From a virus: DNA of 24,260 nt. The position numbers were made by a program, and so were the translations under genes. Location: positions 1 to 24,260 of the IMG/VR virus record IMGVR_UViG_3300001679_000329. The stretch is one strand, 5' to 3'. The notes under the pieces were generated by a model. The model ran no database searches and had not been told where the DNA came from. It saw only the letters and a list, made by a program, of their open reading frames with translations. Below, in pieces: positions 15,447 to 23,058 of this stretch. Positions within the stretch are counted from its first letter, which is position 1. Each line of letters starts with the position of its first letter.

Positions 15447-15665
15447 ATGCCAGAACAACAAGAAGAGATCCAACTAAGCTTGCAAGATATTGCAGCATGT
15501 ATTCATATCATTGATATTGTGTCAAAACGCGGAGCGTTTGAAGGACCAGAATTAGGTGATGTTGGTACAGTACGAAACAAATTAGCAGCATTCATTGAGG
15601 CTAATAAGCCAGCTGAAGAAGAGCCTACAGCAGATGCTGGCGGATCCGCAGAAGACGGCGGCTAA
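15447..15665 (+). CDS. Small acidic protein between 45 and 44
   Basis: A 72-residue protein beginning 3 bp after gene 45. The core IQLSLQDIAACIHIIDIVSK, then RGAFEGPELGDVGTVRNKL, resembles small conserved proteins at this position in cyanophage-type T4 relatives. No function is known to me. The C-terminal ~20 residues are low-complexity acidic and glycine-rich. The conserved-looking part is a helical pair that could bind the clamp or loader, but that is only inferred from position. Confidence 0.7.
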   Translation: MPEQQEEIQLSLQDIAACIHIIDIVSKRGAFEGPELGDVGTVRNKLAAFIEANKPAEEEPTADAGGSAEDGG

Positions 15666-15682
15666 AAAAGATTCGAATAAGG

Positions 15683-15711
15683 TGTACATTTGTATCAAAA
15701 TATGATACAAT
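15683..15711 (+). promoter_or_regulatory. Early-type promoter before gene 44
   Basis: TGTACA (15683-15688), a 17 bp spacer and extended -10 TGATACAAT (hexamer 15706-15711). It lies in the 76 bp gap after the small acidic gene. A GGAG ribosome-binding site precedes the gene 44 ATG. Confidence 0.75.
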
Positions 15712-15741
15712 AGTACTATACTATTATATCATGGAGAGTAA

Positions 15742-16677
15742 ATGAGAGATGATTTCTTATGGGTGGAAAAGTACCGCCCAAAAACTATTGACGAGTGTGT
15801 TTTAGATGATTCATTAAAAAATACATTTAAGAGTATAATCGACGGCGGGGAACTGCCTAATATGATGTTTACAGGAACTGCGGGGGTAGGTAAAACTACT
15901 GTAGCACGTGCTTTGTGTGAAGAACTTGAACTTGATTATATTGTTGTTAATGGTTCGGAGGACGGAAACATCGATACACTCCGTGGTAAAATTAAACAGT
16001 TTGCTTCAACTGTTTCACTCCAAGGTGGATATAAGGTAGTCATATTAGACGAAGCTGATTATCTTAATCCACAATCTACACAACCTGCCTTAAGGGGTTT
16101 CATCGAAGAGTTTTCTAATAATTGCCGGTTTGTCCTTACCTGTAATTTTAAGAATAGAATCATCGAGCCCCTCCATAGCAGGTGTTCCATCTATGAATTT
16201 AATGTCAGTGGCAACAAAGCCAAATTGGCAACCCAGTTCATGGATCGGCTAAAGTATATTCTTGATCTCGAGAATATCAAATCAAACGATCGAGTTCTTG
16301 CCGAGCTTATAATGAAGTACCTACCCGATTGGCGTCGTGTAATCAACGAATGCCAACGTTACGGGATGTCTGGTACTATTGATACTGGAATATTAGTGTC
16401 CCTTTCAGAGACCAGTATCAAAACATTAATGAGCGATTTAAAAGGTAAGAACTTTAAGAATATGCGTAAATGGGTTGCTGATAATATCGATGTAGAGTCT
16501 GCAAAATTATTCAGAATGGTATATGACCATATGAATTCATATGTGGATCCTGCGTCGATACCTCAATTAGTAATGATTCTTGCTGACTACCAATATAAAG
16601 ATAGCTTTGTCGCAGATCATGAAATAAATGTTGTTGCTTGTTTTACTGAAATTATGTCTTCAATTAAATTCGAATGA
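15742..16677 (+). CDS. 44: Clamp loader large subunit gp44
   Basis: A 311-residue AAA+ clamp-loader ATPase (T4 gp44: 319). It begins with the loader signature DFLWVEKYRPKTIDE. It has Walker A GTAGVGKTT (45-53), Walker B VVILDEAD (D103-D106) and the SRC arginine-finger motif S146-R147-C148. It forms a complex with gp62 and opens gp45 for loading on primer ends. The start at ATG 15742 follows GGAG. A five-codon ATG reading frame at 15731 is ignored. It ends in an ATGA overlap with gene 62. Confidence 0.95.
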   Translation: MRDDFLWVEKYRPKTIDECVLDDSLKNTFKSIIDGGELPNMMFTGTAGVGKTTVARALCEELELDYIVVNGSEDGNIDTLRGKIKQFASTVSLQGGYKVVILDEADYLNPQSTQPALRGFIEEFSNNCRFVLTCNFKNRIIEPLHSRCSIYEFNVSGNKAKLATQFMDRLKYILDLENIKSNDRVLAELIMKYLPDWRRVINECQRYGMSGTIDTGILVSLSETSIKTLMSDLKGKNFKNMRKWVADNIDVESAKLFRMVYDHMNSYVDPASIPQLVMILADYQYKDSFVADHEINVVACFTEIMSSIKFE

Positions 16678-17078
16678 AGAATACAAATGCATTAACAAGC
16701 AATCCGTTTAGTTACTTAAACGCTATTAATAATAATGTACATTATCACTTTCGTGATGATGTTATTTTAAACAAAGACTATAATGCTTTTATGATTAACA
16801 GGGGTTTATCTTACTTTCCTGATACAGTACTGTATGCAAATGAGATGAACAAATACCACCATCTAGATGGGAAACTACAATTTGACTTTCTTATAAATAT
16901 AGTTAGAAAGCGTAAAAGATTTTCCAAATGGCATAAGTCGTCTGAGTCAGATGATATTAATGCAATCAAAAGTTATTATGGATATAGCAACGAAAAGGCT
17001 CGTGATGTTTTACCGCTCTTCAATATGGATCAATTGAAAATTATAAAGGATACGGTAAATCATGGTGGAACAAAATGA
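16674..17078 (+). CDS. 62: Clamp loader small subunit gp62
   Basis: A 134-residue protein directly after gene 44 and before regA, the position of T4 gene 62. The blocks NPFSYLNAINN, FMINRGLSYFPDTVLYANEMN and IVRKRKRFSKWHK are typical of gp62-like proteins in the T4 superfamily. T4 gp62 is 187 residues, so this is a compact version. It should be the non-ATPase subunit of the gp44/62 loader. An exact TATAAATA occurs inside the gene at 16892-16899, which may be chance in AT-rich DNA. Confidence 0.85.
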   Translation: MKNTNALTSNPFSYLNAINNNVHYHFRDDVILNKDYNAFMINRGLSYFPDTVLYANEMNKYHHLDGKLQFDFLINIVRKRKRFSKWHKSSESDDINAIKSYYGYSNEKARDVLPLFNMDQLKIIKDTVNHGGTK

Positions 17079-17478
17079 TGAAATAGTGAATTGGAATTCA
17101 GAGATGATGTTAGAAGTTATATTAATGCAACCAGATGATTTTTTAAAAATCAGAGAGACCTTAACCCGAATGGGTGTAGCGTCTAAACAAGATTCAAAGT
17201 TATATCAATCTTGTCATATACTGCACAAACAAGGCAGATACTTTATCACACACTTTAAAGAACTATTTTTATTAGATGGAAAACCTTCTAATTTAACAGT
17301 TAATGATGTTGGTAGACGTAATACTATTGTGCAATTATTGTCTGATTGGGGACTATTAGAAATTGTAGATCATTCTGCAGTTGCTGATAAGACACCTCTA
17401 AATCAGATCAAGATTATTTCGCACAAGGATAAAATTAATTGGGAATTATGTCCCAAATATAATATCGGTGTAAAATGA
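17062..17478 (+). CDS. regA: RegA translational repressor
   Basis: A 138-residue protein with strong similarity to T4 RegA (122). Shared blocks include PDDFLKIRETLTRMG, SKLYQSCHILHKQGRYFI, HFKELFLLDG, DWGLLEIV and CPKYNIG. RegA binds early mRNAs near their start codons and represses their translation, including clamp and loader genes in T4. The start at 17062 adds about 14 residues before the region aligned with T4. AAGGAT lies before it; ATGs at 17101/17104 would match the T4 N-terminus better but lack a clear ribosome-binding site. It overlaps gene 62 by 17 bp and the transporter gene by ATGA. Confidence 0.92.
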   Translation: MVEQNDEIVNWNSEMMLEVILMQPDDFLKIRETLTRMGVASKQDSKLYQSCHILHKQGRYFITHFKELFLLDGKPSNLTVNDVGRRNTIVQLLSDWGLLEIVDHSAVADKTPLNQIKIISHKDKINWELCPKYNIGVK

Positions 17479-18446
17479 TTAAGGCCTTTTTCCAGGGCTA
17501 TGATCGAGTCTATGCCTGGTGGACTCTAACATTCCTGGCTTTAATAGTCGGGTTTCAAGCTTACCTTACACGTCAATTCAATGATTGGTATAAAGTCTTC
17601 TATGATGCATTAGAAGACAAAGACCAAGCAGCATTCTTAGAAAGCTTTATTAATCGAGGCGATTTTCTATTATACGACGTCACGACATGGGGATTTATTC
17701 CCCTGGCTCTATTGGCAATTCTATTGTTTGCATATACTCAGTTCATAGGCAATCGATTCAGCTTTAGATGGCGTGAAGCTATGACTAAAGAATATTTGCC
17801 TAGATGGAAGATGATGGATAACCATACAGAAGGTGCAAGTCAACGTATCCAAGAAGATACTAGGAAATTTGCATGGTACATTTGGATATTAGGAGAAGGC
17901 TTCATTAAAGCCATTATGATCTTAGTATTCTTCCTTCCAGTCTTATGGACATTAAGCGAAGGGTTTGATATACCTGGATATCTTATTTGGATTGCACTAG
18001 GAGTGAGTGTTGGTGGCCTTGGCATATCAACCATCGTTGGACGCAAGTTACCTAGACTTGAGTATAATAATCAGGTTGTTGAAGCAAGACTTAGAAAAGC
18101 ATTAGTACGGTGTGAAGATAATAAAGAGGCCCATACCAATAAACATATATTAGAGGTATTTGCTGAGATGAAAGTGAATTACTATAGGTTGTATGACAAC
18201 TATAAGTACTATTCATTATGGGAAAACCTATACTTTCAGGCTGGTGTAGTAATTCCTTACTTAATTGCAAGTCCTCAGTATTTTGCTGGACTAATCACAT
18301 TAGGTACCTTAGTACAAATTGGTAATGCCTTTGATAAGATCCATGAGTCTATGAGCTTCTTCACAGATAATTGGATGACAGTAACAGAACTTAAATCAGT
18401 GATAATTCGTTTAAAAGAATTTGAAGATGATATTAATATAACTTAG
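17475..18446 (+). CDS. SbmA/BacA-like inner-membrane peptide transporter
   Basis: A 323-residue membrane protein with the SbmA/BacA family signature FRWREAM (97-103) followed by EGASQRIQEDT (119-129). Compare FRWRTAM and EGAAQRVQEDT in E. coli SbmA. Likely membrane segments are near 14-32, 72-90, 140-160, 168-188 and 253-280. The C-terminal block DNWMTVTELKSVIIRL also matches. SbmA is ~406 residues; this lacks roughly its first 80-90 residues but retains the family core. Cellular relatives import proline-rich peptides, microcins and bleomycin using the proton gradient. A phage copy is unexpected. It could change host uptake of peptides or block a rival. It lies between regA and 43, starting in an ATGA overlap, so it is probably expressed with replication genes. 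Confidence 0.88.
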   Translation: MIKAFFQGYDRVYAWWTLTFLALIVGFQAYLTRQFNDWYKVFYDALEDKDQAAFLESFINRGDFLLYDVTTWGFIPLALLAILLFAYTQFIGNRFSFRWREAMTKEYLPRWKMMDNHTEGASQRIQEDTRKFAWYIWILGEGFIKAIMILVFFLPVLWTLSEGFDIPGYLIWIALGVSVGGLGISTIVGRKLPRLEYNNQVVEARLRKALVRCEDNKEAHTNKHILEVFAEMKVNYYRLYDNYKYYSLWENLYFQAGVVIPYLIASPQYFAGLITLGTLVQIGNAFDKIHESMSFFTDNWMTVTELKSVIIRLKEFEDDINIT

Positions 18447-18459
18447 ACTATGGAGAATT

Positions 18460-18735
18460 ATGGAAATAAAAATTATTAGATTATTAAGCGGCGAAGAAAT
18501 CCTAACTGGATGGAATGAGGAAGCCAATATAGTAGACACCCCGATCGGAATGGTAACTACACCGGAAGGCCAAATTAACTTTACACCTTACGTACCTTAT
18601 TCAGATTCAACTGAAATGGAGATACCAGATAGATCGATTCTGTGGATCGTTAATCCAACACAAGAGTTAGTAGACAAATACAAGGAGATGACAGGGCAAA
18701 TTGTAACACCGCCATTACAAAAAATAGTTGTATAA
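18460..18735 (+). CDS. Sm-like small protein, copy B
   Basis: A 91-residue protein with a strand pattern similar to the protein at 4131-4499. It has KIIRLLSGEEILTGW, then VDTPIGMV, YVPYSD and a C-terminal helix (TQELVDKYKEM). The 'xKLLxGExI' opening is characteristic of Sm-like proteins of marine phage origin. An RNA-binding role is inferred from fold resemblance. GGAG precedes the ATG. It sits 13 bp after the transporter and just before the gene 43 promoter. Confidence 0.55.
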   Translation: MEIKIIRLLSGEEILTGWNEEANIVDTPIGMVTTPEGQINFTPYVPYSDSTEMEIPDRSILWIVNPTQELVDKYKEMTGQIVTPPLQKIVV

Positions 18736-18739
18736 AAGG

Positions 18740-18768
18740 TTTACTTTTGCAGTAAACTATGATATAAT
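18740..18768 (+). promoter_or_regulatory. Early-type promoter at the gene 43 start
   Basis: TTTACT (18740-18745), a 17 bp spacer and extended -10 TGATATAAT (hexamer 18763-18768). The predicted transcription start, about 18774-18776, is only 1-3 nt before the gene 43 ATG at 18777. A transcript from here would be essentially leaderless. Confidence 0.78.
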
Positions 18769-18776
18769 ATACCTAT

Positions 18777-21293
18777 ATGAATGAAAACTTTTACTCGAAT
18801 GCCTATCGGTTTGGCAGAAATATCCGATATCTTGGTTATGAAAATGGAAAAAGGGTGCAGAGAATGGTACCCTTTTCTCCCTCCTTATACATAAAATCAC
18901 CTAAACCAAACACTAAATGGGCTTCACTGGATGGAATTCCAGTAGAACCTATTGTCTTTTCAACTATGAAAGAATCAGGAGACTTCGTAAAACAATACGC
19001 AGATGTCCCTGGCTTTAACGTATATGGCAATACGAACTACGTAGTTCAATACTTAAATGATATGTTTCCAGGTACAATCGAATGGGATCGTAACGTAATC
19101 AATGTGACTGCAATTGATATTGAAACTAAATTTGAGAATGGTTTCCCACATCCTGACATAGCTGATCAAGAAGTCACAGCTATCACATGTAAGAATAATA
19201 TTGATGATACGTATTACGTGTTTGGATGTGGTGAATATGATACAGAAAAATCTATCATGCAAACGTCTGCAGTAGAATATAAACAATGTAATGACGAACG
19301 TGAATTACTCATGAGATTTGTTATTCATATGTCAACAGTAGATATTATTACTGGTTGGAACGTAGAGTTTTTCGATATACCGTATCTAGTAAATAGAATT
19401 GGTAAGATATGTGGTCCAGATGTTCTTAAGAAGTTATCCCCATGGGGTGACATCAAGGATAATACACAACGACCTAATGCGTTTAATCCAAAGCCTAGAC
19501 CACAATTTAAGCTTATGGGTGTTACCATTTTAGATTACCTTGATCTATTTAAGAAGTTCGGTTATTCGTATGGCCCTCAAGAATCATATAAGTTAGATCA
19601 TATTGCTTCGGTAGTGCTCGGTGAACGTAAGTTATCTTATGAAGAGTTTACTGACTTGAATGATCTGCATGATAATAACTATCAAAAGTTCATTGACTAT
19701 AACATCAAAGACGTAGAAATTATCGATCGATTAGAAGATAAGATGGGTCTCATTACTCTTGCCTTAACTATGGCTTATAAGGGTGGTGTTAATTACGGTG
19801 ATGTAATGGGTACGGTAGCCATTTGGGATTCAATCATTTATAGAGATTTATCTGAACAACACATTGCTATTCCACAAAACACTGAATCATTTAAAGGTGA
19901 TTATCCTGGCGGTTACGTAAAAGAACCTCAAGTAGGAATGCATGATTGGGTATGTTCGTTTGACTTAAATTCACTATATCCATCTATTATTATGCAATAT
20001 AATATGAGTCCTGAAACTATCATTGATGGATTGGAAAGCAGTGTAAATGTGAAGTCTGTGTTAAATAAGCAGATACAGAATAATATTCCTAATACTGCAT
20101 TGGCTTGTAATGGTGTACGATTCTCTACTTCAAAGATCGGTGTACTTCCGAAAATTATCGAAGGTATGTACGGTGAACGTGTAGGCATTAAAAAAGAAAT
20201 GTTAGATGCCCAACAAAAGAAAGAGAGTGTTGACAAAACAGACATAACCGCTTTATACGCAATTGAAAAGAAGATTGCAATTGCTGAGAATAAGCAAATG
20301 GCTATTAAGATTCTACTTAACTCATTGTATGGTGCAATGGGTAATAAGTGGTTTAGATATTTTGATATGCGAATTGCAGAGGGTATTACACTTACTGGAC
20401 AAACAACTATTCAATGGGCGGAGAAACATTTAAATGGATATCTTAATAAACTACTGGATACCAATACTGATTATATCATTGCTATCGACACTGACTCTGT
20501 TTACGTTGGTCTCGGTGATCTTGTTCGTAGGGTCAATCCTAATAACCCTGTCGATTTCCTTGATAAGGTTTGTGGTGACAAATTGGAAGGTGTCCTTACT
20601 GATTGTTATGCTGATTTATATTCTCGGTTGGGCGGTAGGGCTAATAAAATGGTCATGGGTAGAGAAGTTATTGCTGATAGAGGTATTTGGACAGCTAAGA
20701 AACGGTACATATTAAACGTACATGATAATGAGGGTGTACGTTATGCCAAACCTAAGTTAAAGATTATGGGTATCGAAGCAATCAAAAGCTCAACCCCTGC
20801 CATCTGTCGACAATCTCTGAGAGATATATTCCTAACCATTATTGAGAAGGAAGAGGTTGATGTACAAAGAGAGATTGCTCAATTCAAAATAAAATTTAAC
20901 AAAGCTTCGCCAGAAGAAGTATCATTCCCACGTGGCGTAAATGATATTCGTAAGTGGGTAGATAAGAAGACTGTGTATAAGAAAGGTACACCAATCCACG
21001 TTAGAGGATCAATTCTACACAACCGTTTCATAAAGGATAAGAACTTAGGGAAAAAGATTAATAACATTGAATCTGGTGATAAGATTAAGTTTACCTATCT
21101 TAAGAAGCCAAACCCCATTAAAGAAAACGTAATTTCTTTTATAGACTTCCTTCCAAAAGAATTCAAGTTAGATCAATACGTTGATTATAATCTTCAATTT
21201 GAAAAGACATTTTTGTCTGTAATTGATCCTATCCTATCATCTGTTGGTTGGACAGCCGAGGAAGAGATATCATTAGAAGATTTTTTTAGTTAA
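18777..21293 (+). CDS. 43: Family B DNA polymerase gp43
   Basis: An 838-residue replicative polymerase (T4: 898). The 3'-5' exonuclease motifs are AIDIET with D114/E116, TGWNVEFFDIPYL, and DYNIKDVEIIDRLE. Polymerase motifs are A FDLNSLYPS (D396), B KILLNSLYG (from K511), and C IDTDS (D571, D573). The C-terminus, EEISLEDFFS, resembles the clamp-binding tail of T4 gp43. The N-terminal FYSNAYRFGRNI matches the family start, so ATG 18777 is right even though no Shine-Dalgarno sequence precedes it. The promoter -10 lies only 9 bp upstream. No intein or split is seen. Confidence 0.97.
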   Translation: MNENFYSNAYRFGRNIRYLGYENGKRVQRMVPFSPSLYIKSPKPNTKWASLDGIPVEPIVFSTMKESGDFVKQYADVPGFNVYGNTNYVVQYLNDMFPGTIEWDRNVINVTAIDIETKFENGFPHPDIADQEVTAITCKNNIDDTYYVFGCGEYDTEKSIMQTSAVEYKQCNDERELLMRFVIHMSTVDIITGWNVEFFDIPYLVNRIGKICGPDVLKKLSPWGDIKDNTQRPNAFNPKPRPQFKLMGVTILDYLDLFKKFGYSYGPQESYKLDHIASVVLGERKLSYEEFTDLNDLHDNNYQKFIDYNIKDVEIIDRLEDKMGLITLALTMAYKGGVNYGDVMGTVAIWDSIIYRDLSEQHIAIPQNTESFKGDYPGGYVKEPQVGMHDWVCSFDLNSLYPSIIMQYNMSPETIIDGLESSVNVKSVLNKQIQNNIPNTALACNGVRFSTSKIGVLPKIIEGMYGERVGIKKEMLDAQQKKESVDKTDITALYAIEKKIAIAENKQMAIKILLNSLYGAMGNKWFRYFDMRIAEGITLTGQTTIQWAEKHLNGYLNKLLDTNTDYIIAIDTDSVYVGLGDLVRRVNPNNPVDFLDKVCGDKLEGVLTDCYADLYSRLGGRANKMVMGREVIADRGIWTAKKRYILNVHDNEGVRYAKPKLKIMGIEAIKSSTPAICRQSLRDIFLTIIEKEEVDVQREIAQFKIKFNKASPEEVSFPRGVNDIRKWVDKKTVYKKGTPIHVRGSILHNRFIKDKNLGKKINNIESGDKIKFTYLKKPNPIKENVISFIDFLPKEFKLDQYVDYNLQFEKTFLSVIDPILSSVGWTAEEEISLEDFFS

Positions 21294-21297
21294 GCTA

Positions 21298-21326
21298 TGT
21301 ACTTTTACATTGGTTTATGATATAAT
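21298..21326 (+). promoter_or_regulatory. Early-type promoter before the MazG-like gene
   Basis: TGTACT (21298-21303), a 17 bp spacer and extended -10 TGATATAAT (hexamer 21321-21326), starting just after the gene 43 stop. The leader is ~17 nt and carries CAGGAGAAA as ribosome-binding site. Confidence 0.8.
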
Positions 21327-21348
21327 ATACTTAATACAGGAGAAAAAG

Positions 21349-21756
21349 ATGAGTATGAATTTTAGTTTAGATATGCATAAAATGCATGACAAGTATGGTG
21401 TTGGTGAAGTAATAGGAAAGATGAATCCATCTGATTTATCAGCCTTTGTTAGATTCCGCCGTGATTGTATTCAAGAGGAAGTAGATGAATTCTCTGAAGC
21501 TATTGACGATGCTGATGCAGACGAGATGGTTGATGCCTTAATTGATATTTGTGTATTTGCCATTGGTACCTTAGATCTTATGGATGTAGATATTGGTGAA
21601 GCTTGGAGTGAGGTACTTGATGCTAATATGAATAAGTCTGTTGGTATTAAAGAAGGAAGACCTAATCCCATGGGTTTACCTGACTTAGTTAAGCCAGAAG
21701 GGTGGACAGCCCCGGATCACTTAGGAAATCATGGAAATTTCGTTTACGTTATTTAA
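21349..21756 (+). CDS. MazG-like nucleotide pyrophosphohydrolase
   Basis: A 135-residue all-alpha NTP pyrophosphohydrolase-like protein. The metal-binding pattern is ExxE (E44-E47, EEVDE) followed by ExxD (E59-D62, EMVDALID). The C-terminal GRPNPMGLPDLVKPEGW and DHLGNHG is shared with phage phosphoribosyl-ATP-pyrophosphohydrolase-like proteins. It should cleave a nucleoside triphosphate to the monophosphate and pyrophosphate. T4 gp56 (dCTPase) has the related all-alpha fold, so a role in removing dCTP is possible given gp42 downstream, though specificity cannot be read from the sequence. The start is ATG 21349 after CAGGAG. The longer frame from 21310 would start inside the promoter. Confidence 0.75.
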   Translation: MSMNFSLDMHKMHDKYGVGEVIGKMNPSDLSAFVRFRRDCIQEEVDEFSEAIDDADADEMVDALIDICVFAIGTLDLMDVDIGEAWSEVLDANMNKSVGIKEGRPNPMGLPDLVKPEGWTAPDHLGNHGNFVYVI

Positions 21757-22642
21757 AAGCATATATGATAACAAAACTACTAAAGGTATGAGCCTTGGTG
21801 GTTTTGGTGAATTCGAGCAATTACTATATTCATTATCTAAAGAATATCGTAAGGACAAAGCTGCAGCTCAATTAATATCACCAGCAACATATATCGAAAA
21901 TACCACTAGAGCTAATGCCAATGTAATCAATTGGGCAGGTTGGGCTGCAGTTGATGTTGACGAGAATACCGAAGAGGTATTATCTAACTTAACAAAAGAG
22001 TTATATTATGTTTGTTATAGTACTGCATCATCCACCGTAGAAAATCCTAAGTTTAGATTGGTATTTCCATTAACAACTGAAGTACCAGCGGATAAGATCA
22101 AACACTTCTGGTATGCTTTAAACAAAGAGCTTGGTGATATTGGTGATGCTCAAACGAAGGATCTATCTAGAATGTATTATATACCTGGATTATATGAAGG
22201 TGCTAATAATTTCATTTGGACTAACGAAGGTGCTTACATTGATCCAAACGTATTAATGCGTAGGTTTACCTACATAGAAAAAACTGGTAGCTCATTCTTA
22301 GATAAGTTACCACCTGAAGTTCGAAAGCAAATGCTGGCTCATCGCAAAAACACAATGACTAATACATCTATTAGCTGGAGTTGTTATAGGGATTGCCGAT
22401 TTGTTAATAAGAGAATGGTTAATGAATATAGACATATTACTGATACCGGCTGGTATTCTAAAATGTATGCCATTATGGTTAACATAGCAGGAAATGCCAT
22501 TAAACAAAAATACCCCATTACAGCTGGGGAAATAACTACATTATGTAAGGAGATTGATAATGACACTGGATGTTGGTATAAAAACAGACCTTTTAATAAA
22601 GAAGCTGACCGGGCAATTGAGTTTGCATACGGAAACATTTAA
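21731..22642 (+). CDS. Archaeo-eukaryotic primase (AEP)-like protein
   Basis: A 303-residue protein with features of phage AEP/prim-pol domains. These are an acidic pair D75-V-D77 (AAVDVDENTEE), a strand-turn block STASSTVENPKFRLVFPL, and a later KDLSRMYYIPGLYEG with D144, S146 and R147. The C-terminal ~100 residues resemble the helical PriCT-type tail (TAGEITTLCKEID). AEP enzymes make primers, but the usual 'SxH' of motif II is not apparent; serines stand where the histidine is expected, so activity is uncertain. It is preceded by AGGAAA and overlaps the MazG-like gene by 26 bp. T4 itself uses the unrelated primase gp61, which is not in this window. I hold the family call as probable, not certain. 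Confidence 0.55.
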   Translation: MEISFTLFKSIYDNKTTKGMSLGGFGEFEQLLYSLSKEYRKDKAAAQLISPATYIENTTRANANVINWAGWAAVDVDENTEEVLSNLTKELYYVCYSTASSTVENPKFRLVFPLTTEVPADKIKHFWYALNKELGDIGDAQTKDLSRMYYIPGLYEGANNFIWTNEGAYIDPNVLMRRFTYIEKTGSSFLDKLPPEVRKQMLAHRKNTMTNTSISWSCYRDCRFVNKRMVNEYRHITDTGWYSKMYAIMVNIAGNAIKQKYPITAGEITTLCKEIDNDTGCWYKNRPFNKEADRAIEFAYGNI

Positions 22643-23045
22643 CATACGTGATTTAGATAGCGATAAACTATTAGCTCGAGCCAATGCAGAAGCACGCAAA
22701 ATCTATAGTAAATCATCTACACGTAACTATAGAAGTTTAAACAAAGTAGTTCAAGATTGTCTTAAGGGTCAAACAGCTGAATTATTTCTAATTGACTTAT
22801 GTGGATACAGAGATAATCCTGAACCATATATGGACCTGTATACTCCAGGTGGTGCTGAATTAGAAGTTAAGGTTACTGAGAAAGCAACCAATGCTGTTTT
22901 CATTTTGAATAAACTTAATGAACGTAAAGCCTGGGGTAACGTGGCTAATTTAGTTTACATATATATTTTAGATAATAAGTCTGGTGATATTAATTTCCTA
23001 TCTGAATACAAATATAATGGTCAAAGGTATGTACTTTGCACTTAA
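22560..23045 (+). CDS. PD-(D/E)XK-like nuclease fold protein, copy B
   Basis: A 161-residue protein carrying a candidate nuclease core. E74 lies in a helix (GQTAELFLIDL), D92 in YMDLYT, and E102-x-K104 in AELEVKVT. The spacing is identical to the protein at 10878-11351. The C-terminal half continues with strand patterns VANLVYIYIL and GDINFLSEYKYN. The start is uncertain. ATG 22560 has a good AAGGAG at 22547-22552 but implies an 83 bp overlap with the primase-like gene. TTG codons at 22617/22623 would shorten the overlap but lack a clear ribosome-binding site. The promoter for the next gene begins inside its last codons. Confidence 0.6.
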   Translation: MTLDVGIKTDLLIKKLTGQLSLHTETFNIRDLDSDKLLARANAEARKIYSKSSTRNYRSLNKVVQDCLKGQTAELFLIDLCGYRDNPEPYMDLYTPGGAELEVKVTEKATNAVFILNKLNERKAWGNVANLVYIYILDNKSGDINFLSEYKYNGQRYVLCT

Positions 23046-23058
23046 ACTATGATATAAT
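23030..23058 (+). promoter_or_regulatory. Early-type promoter before the 23084 gene
   Basis: TGTACT (23030-23035), a 17 bp spacer and extended -10 TGATATAAT (hexamer 23053-23058). The -35 lies inside the preceding gene. An AGGAG site at 23073-23077 precedes the ATG. Confidence 0.78.

Noticed and set aside
16892-16899. Exact TATAAATA inside gene 62
   Set aside because: It lies mid-gene with no late-type gene start nearby; in AT-rich DNA a chance match is likely. Transcript mapping could change this.
20434-20715. Hydrophobic 93-residue open frame inside gene 43
   Set aside because: It overlaps the conserved motif C region of the polymerase in another frame and has no ribosome-binding site; its hydrophobicity comes from the base composition of the polymerase codons.
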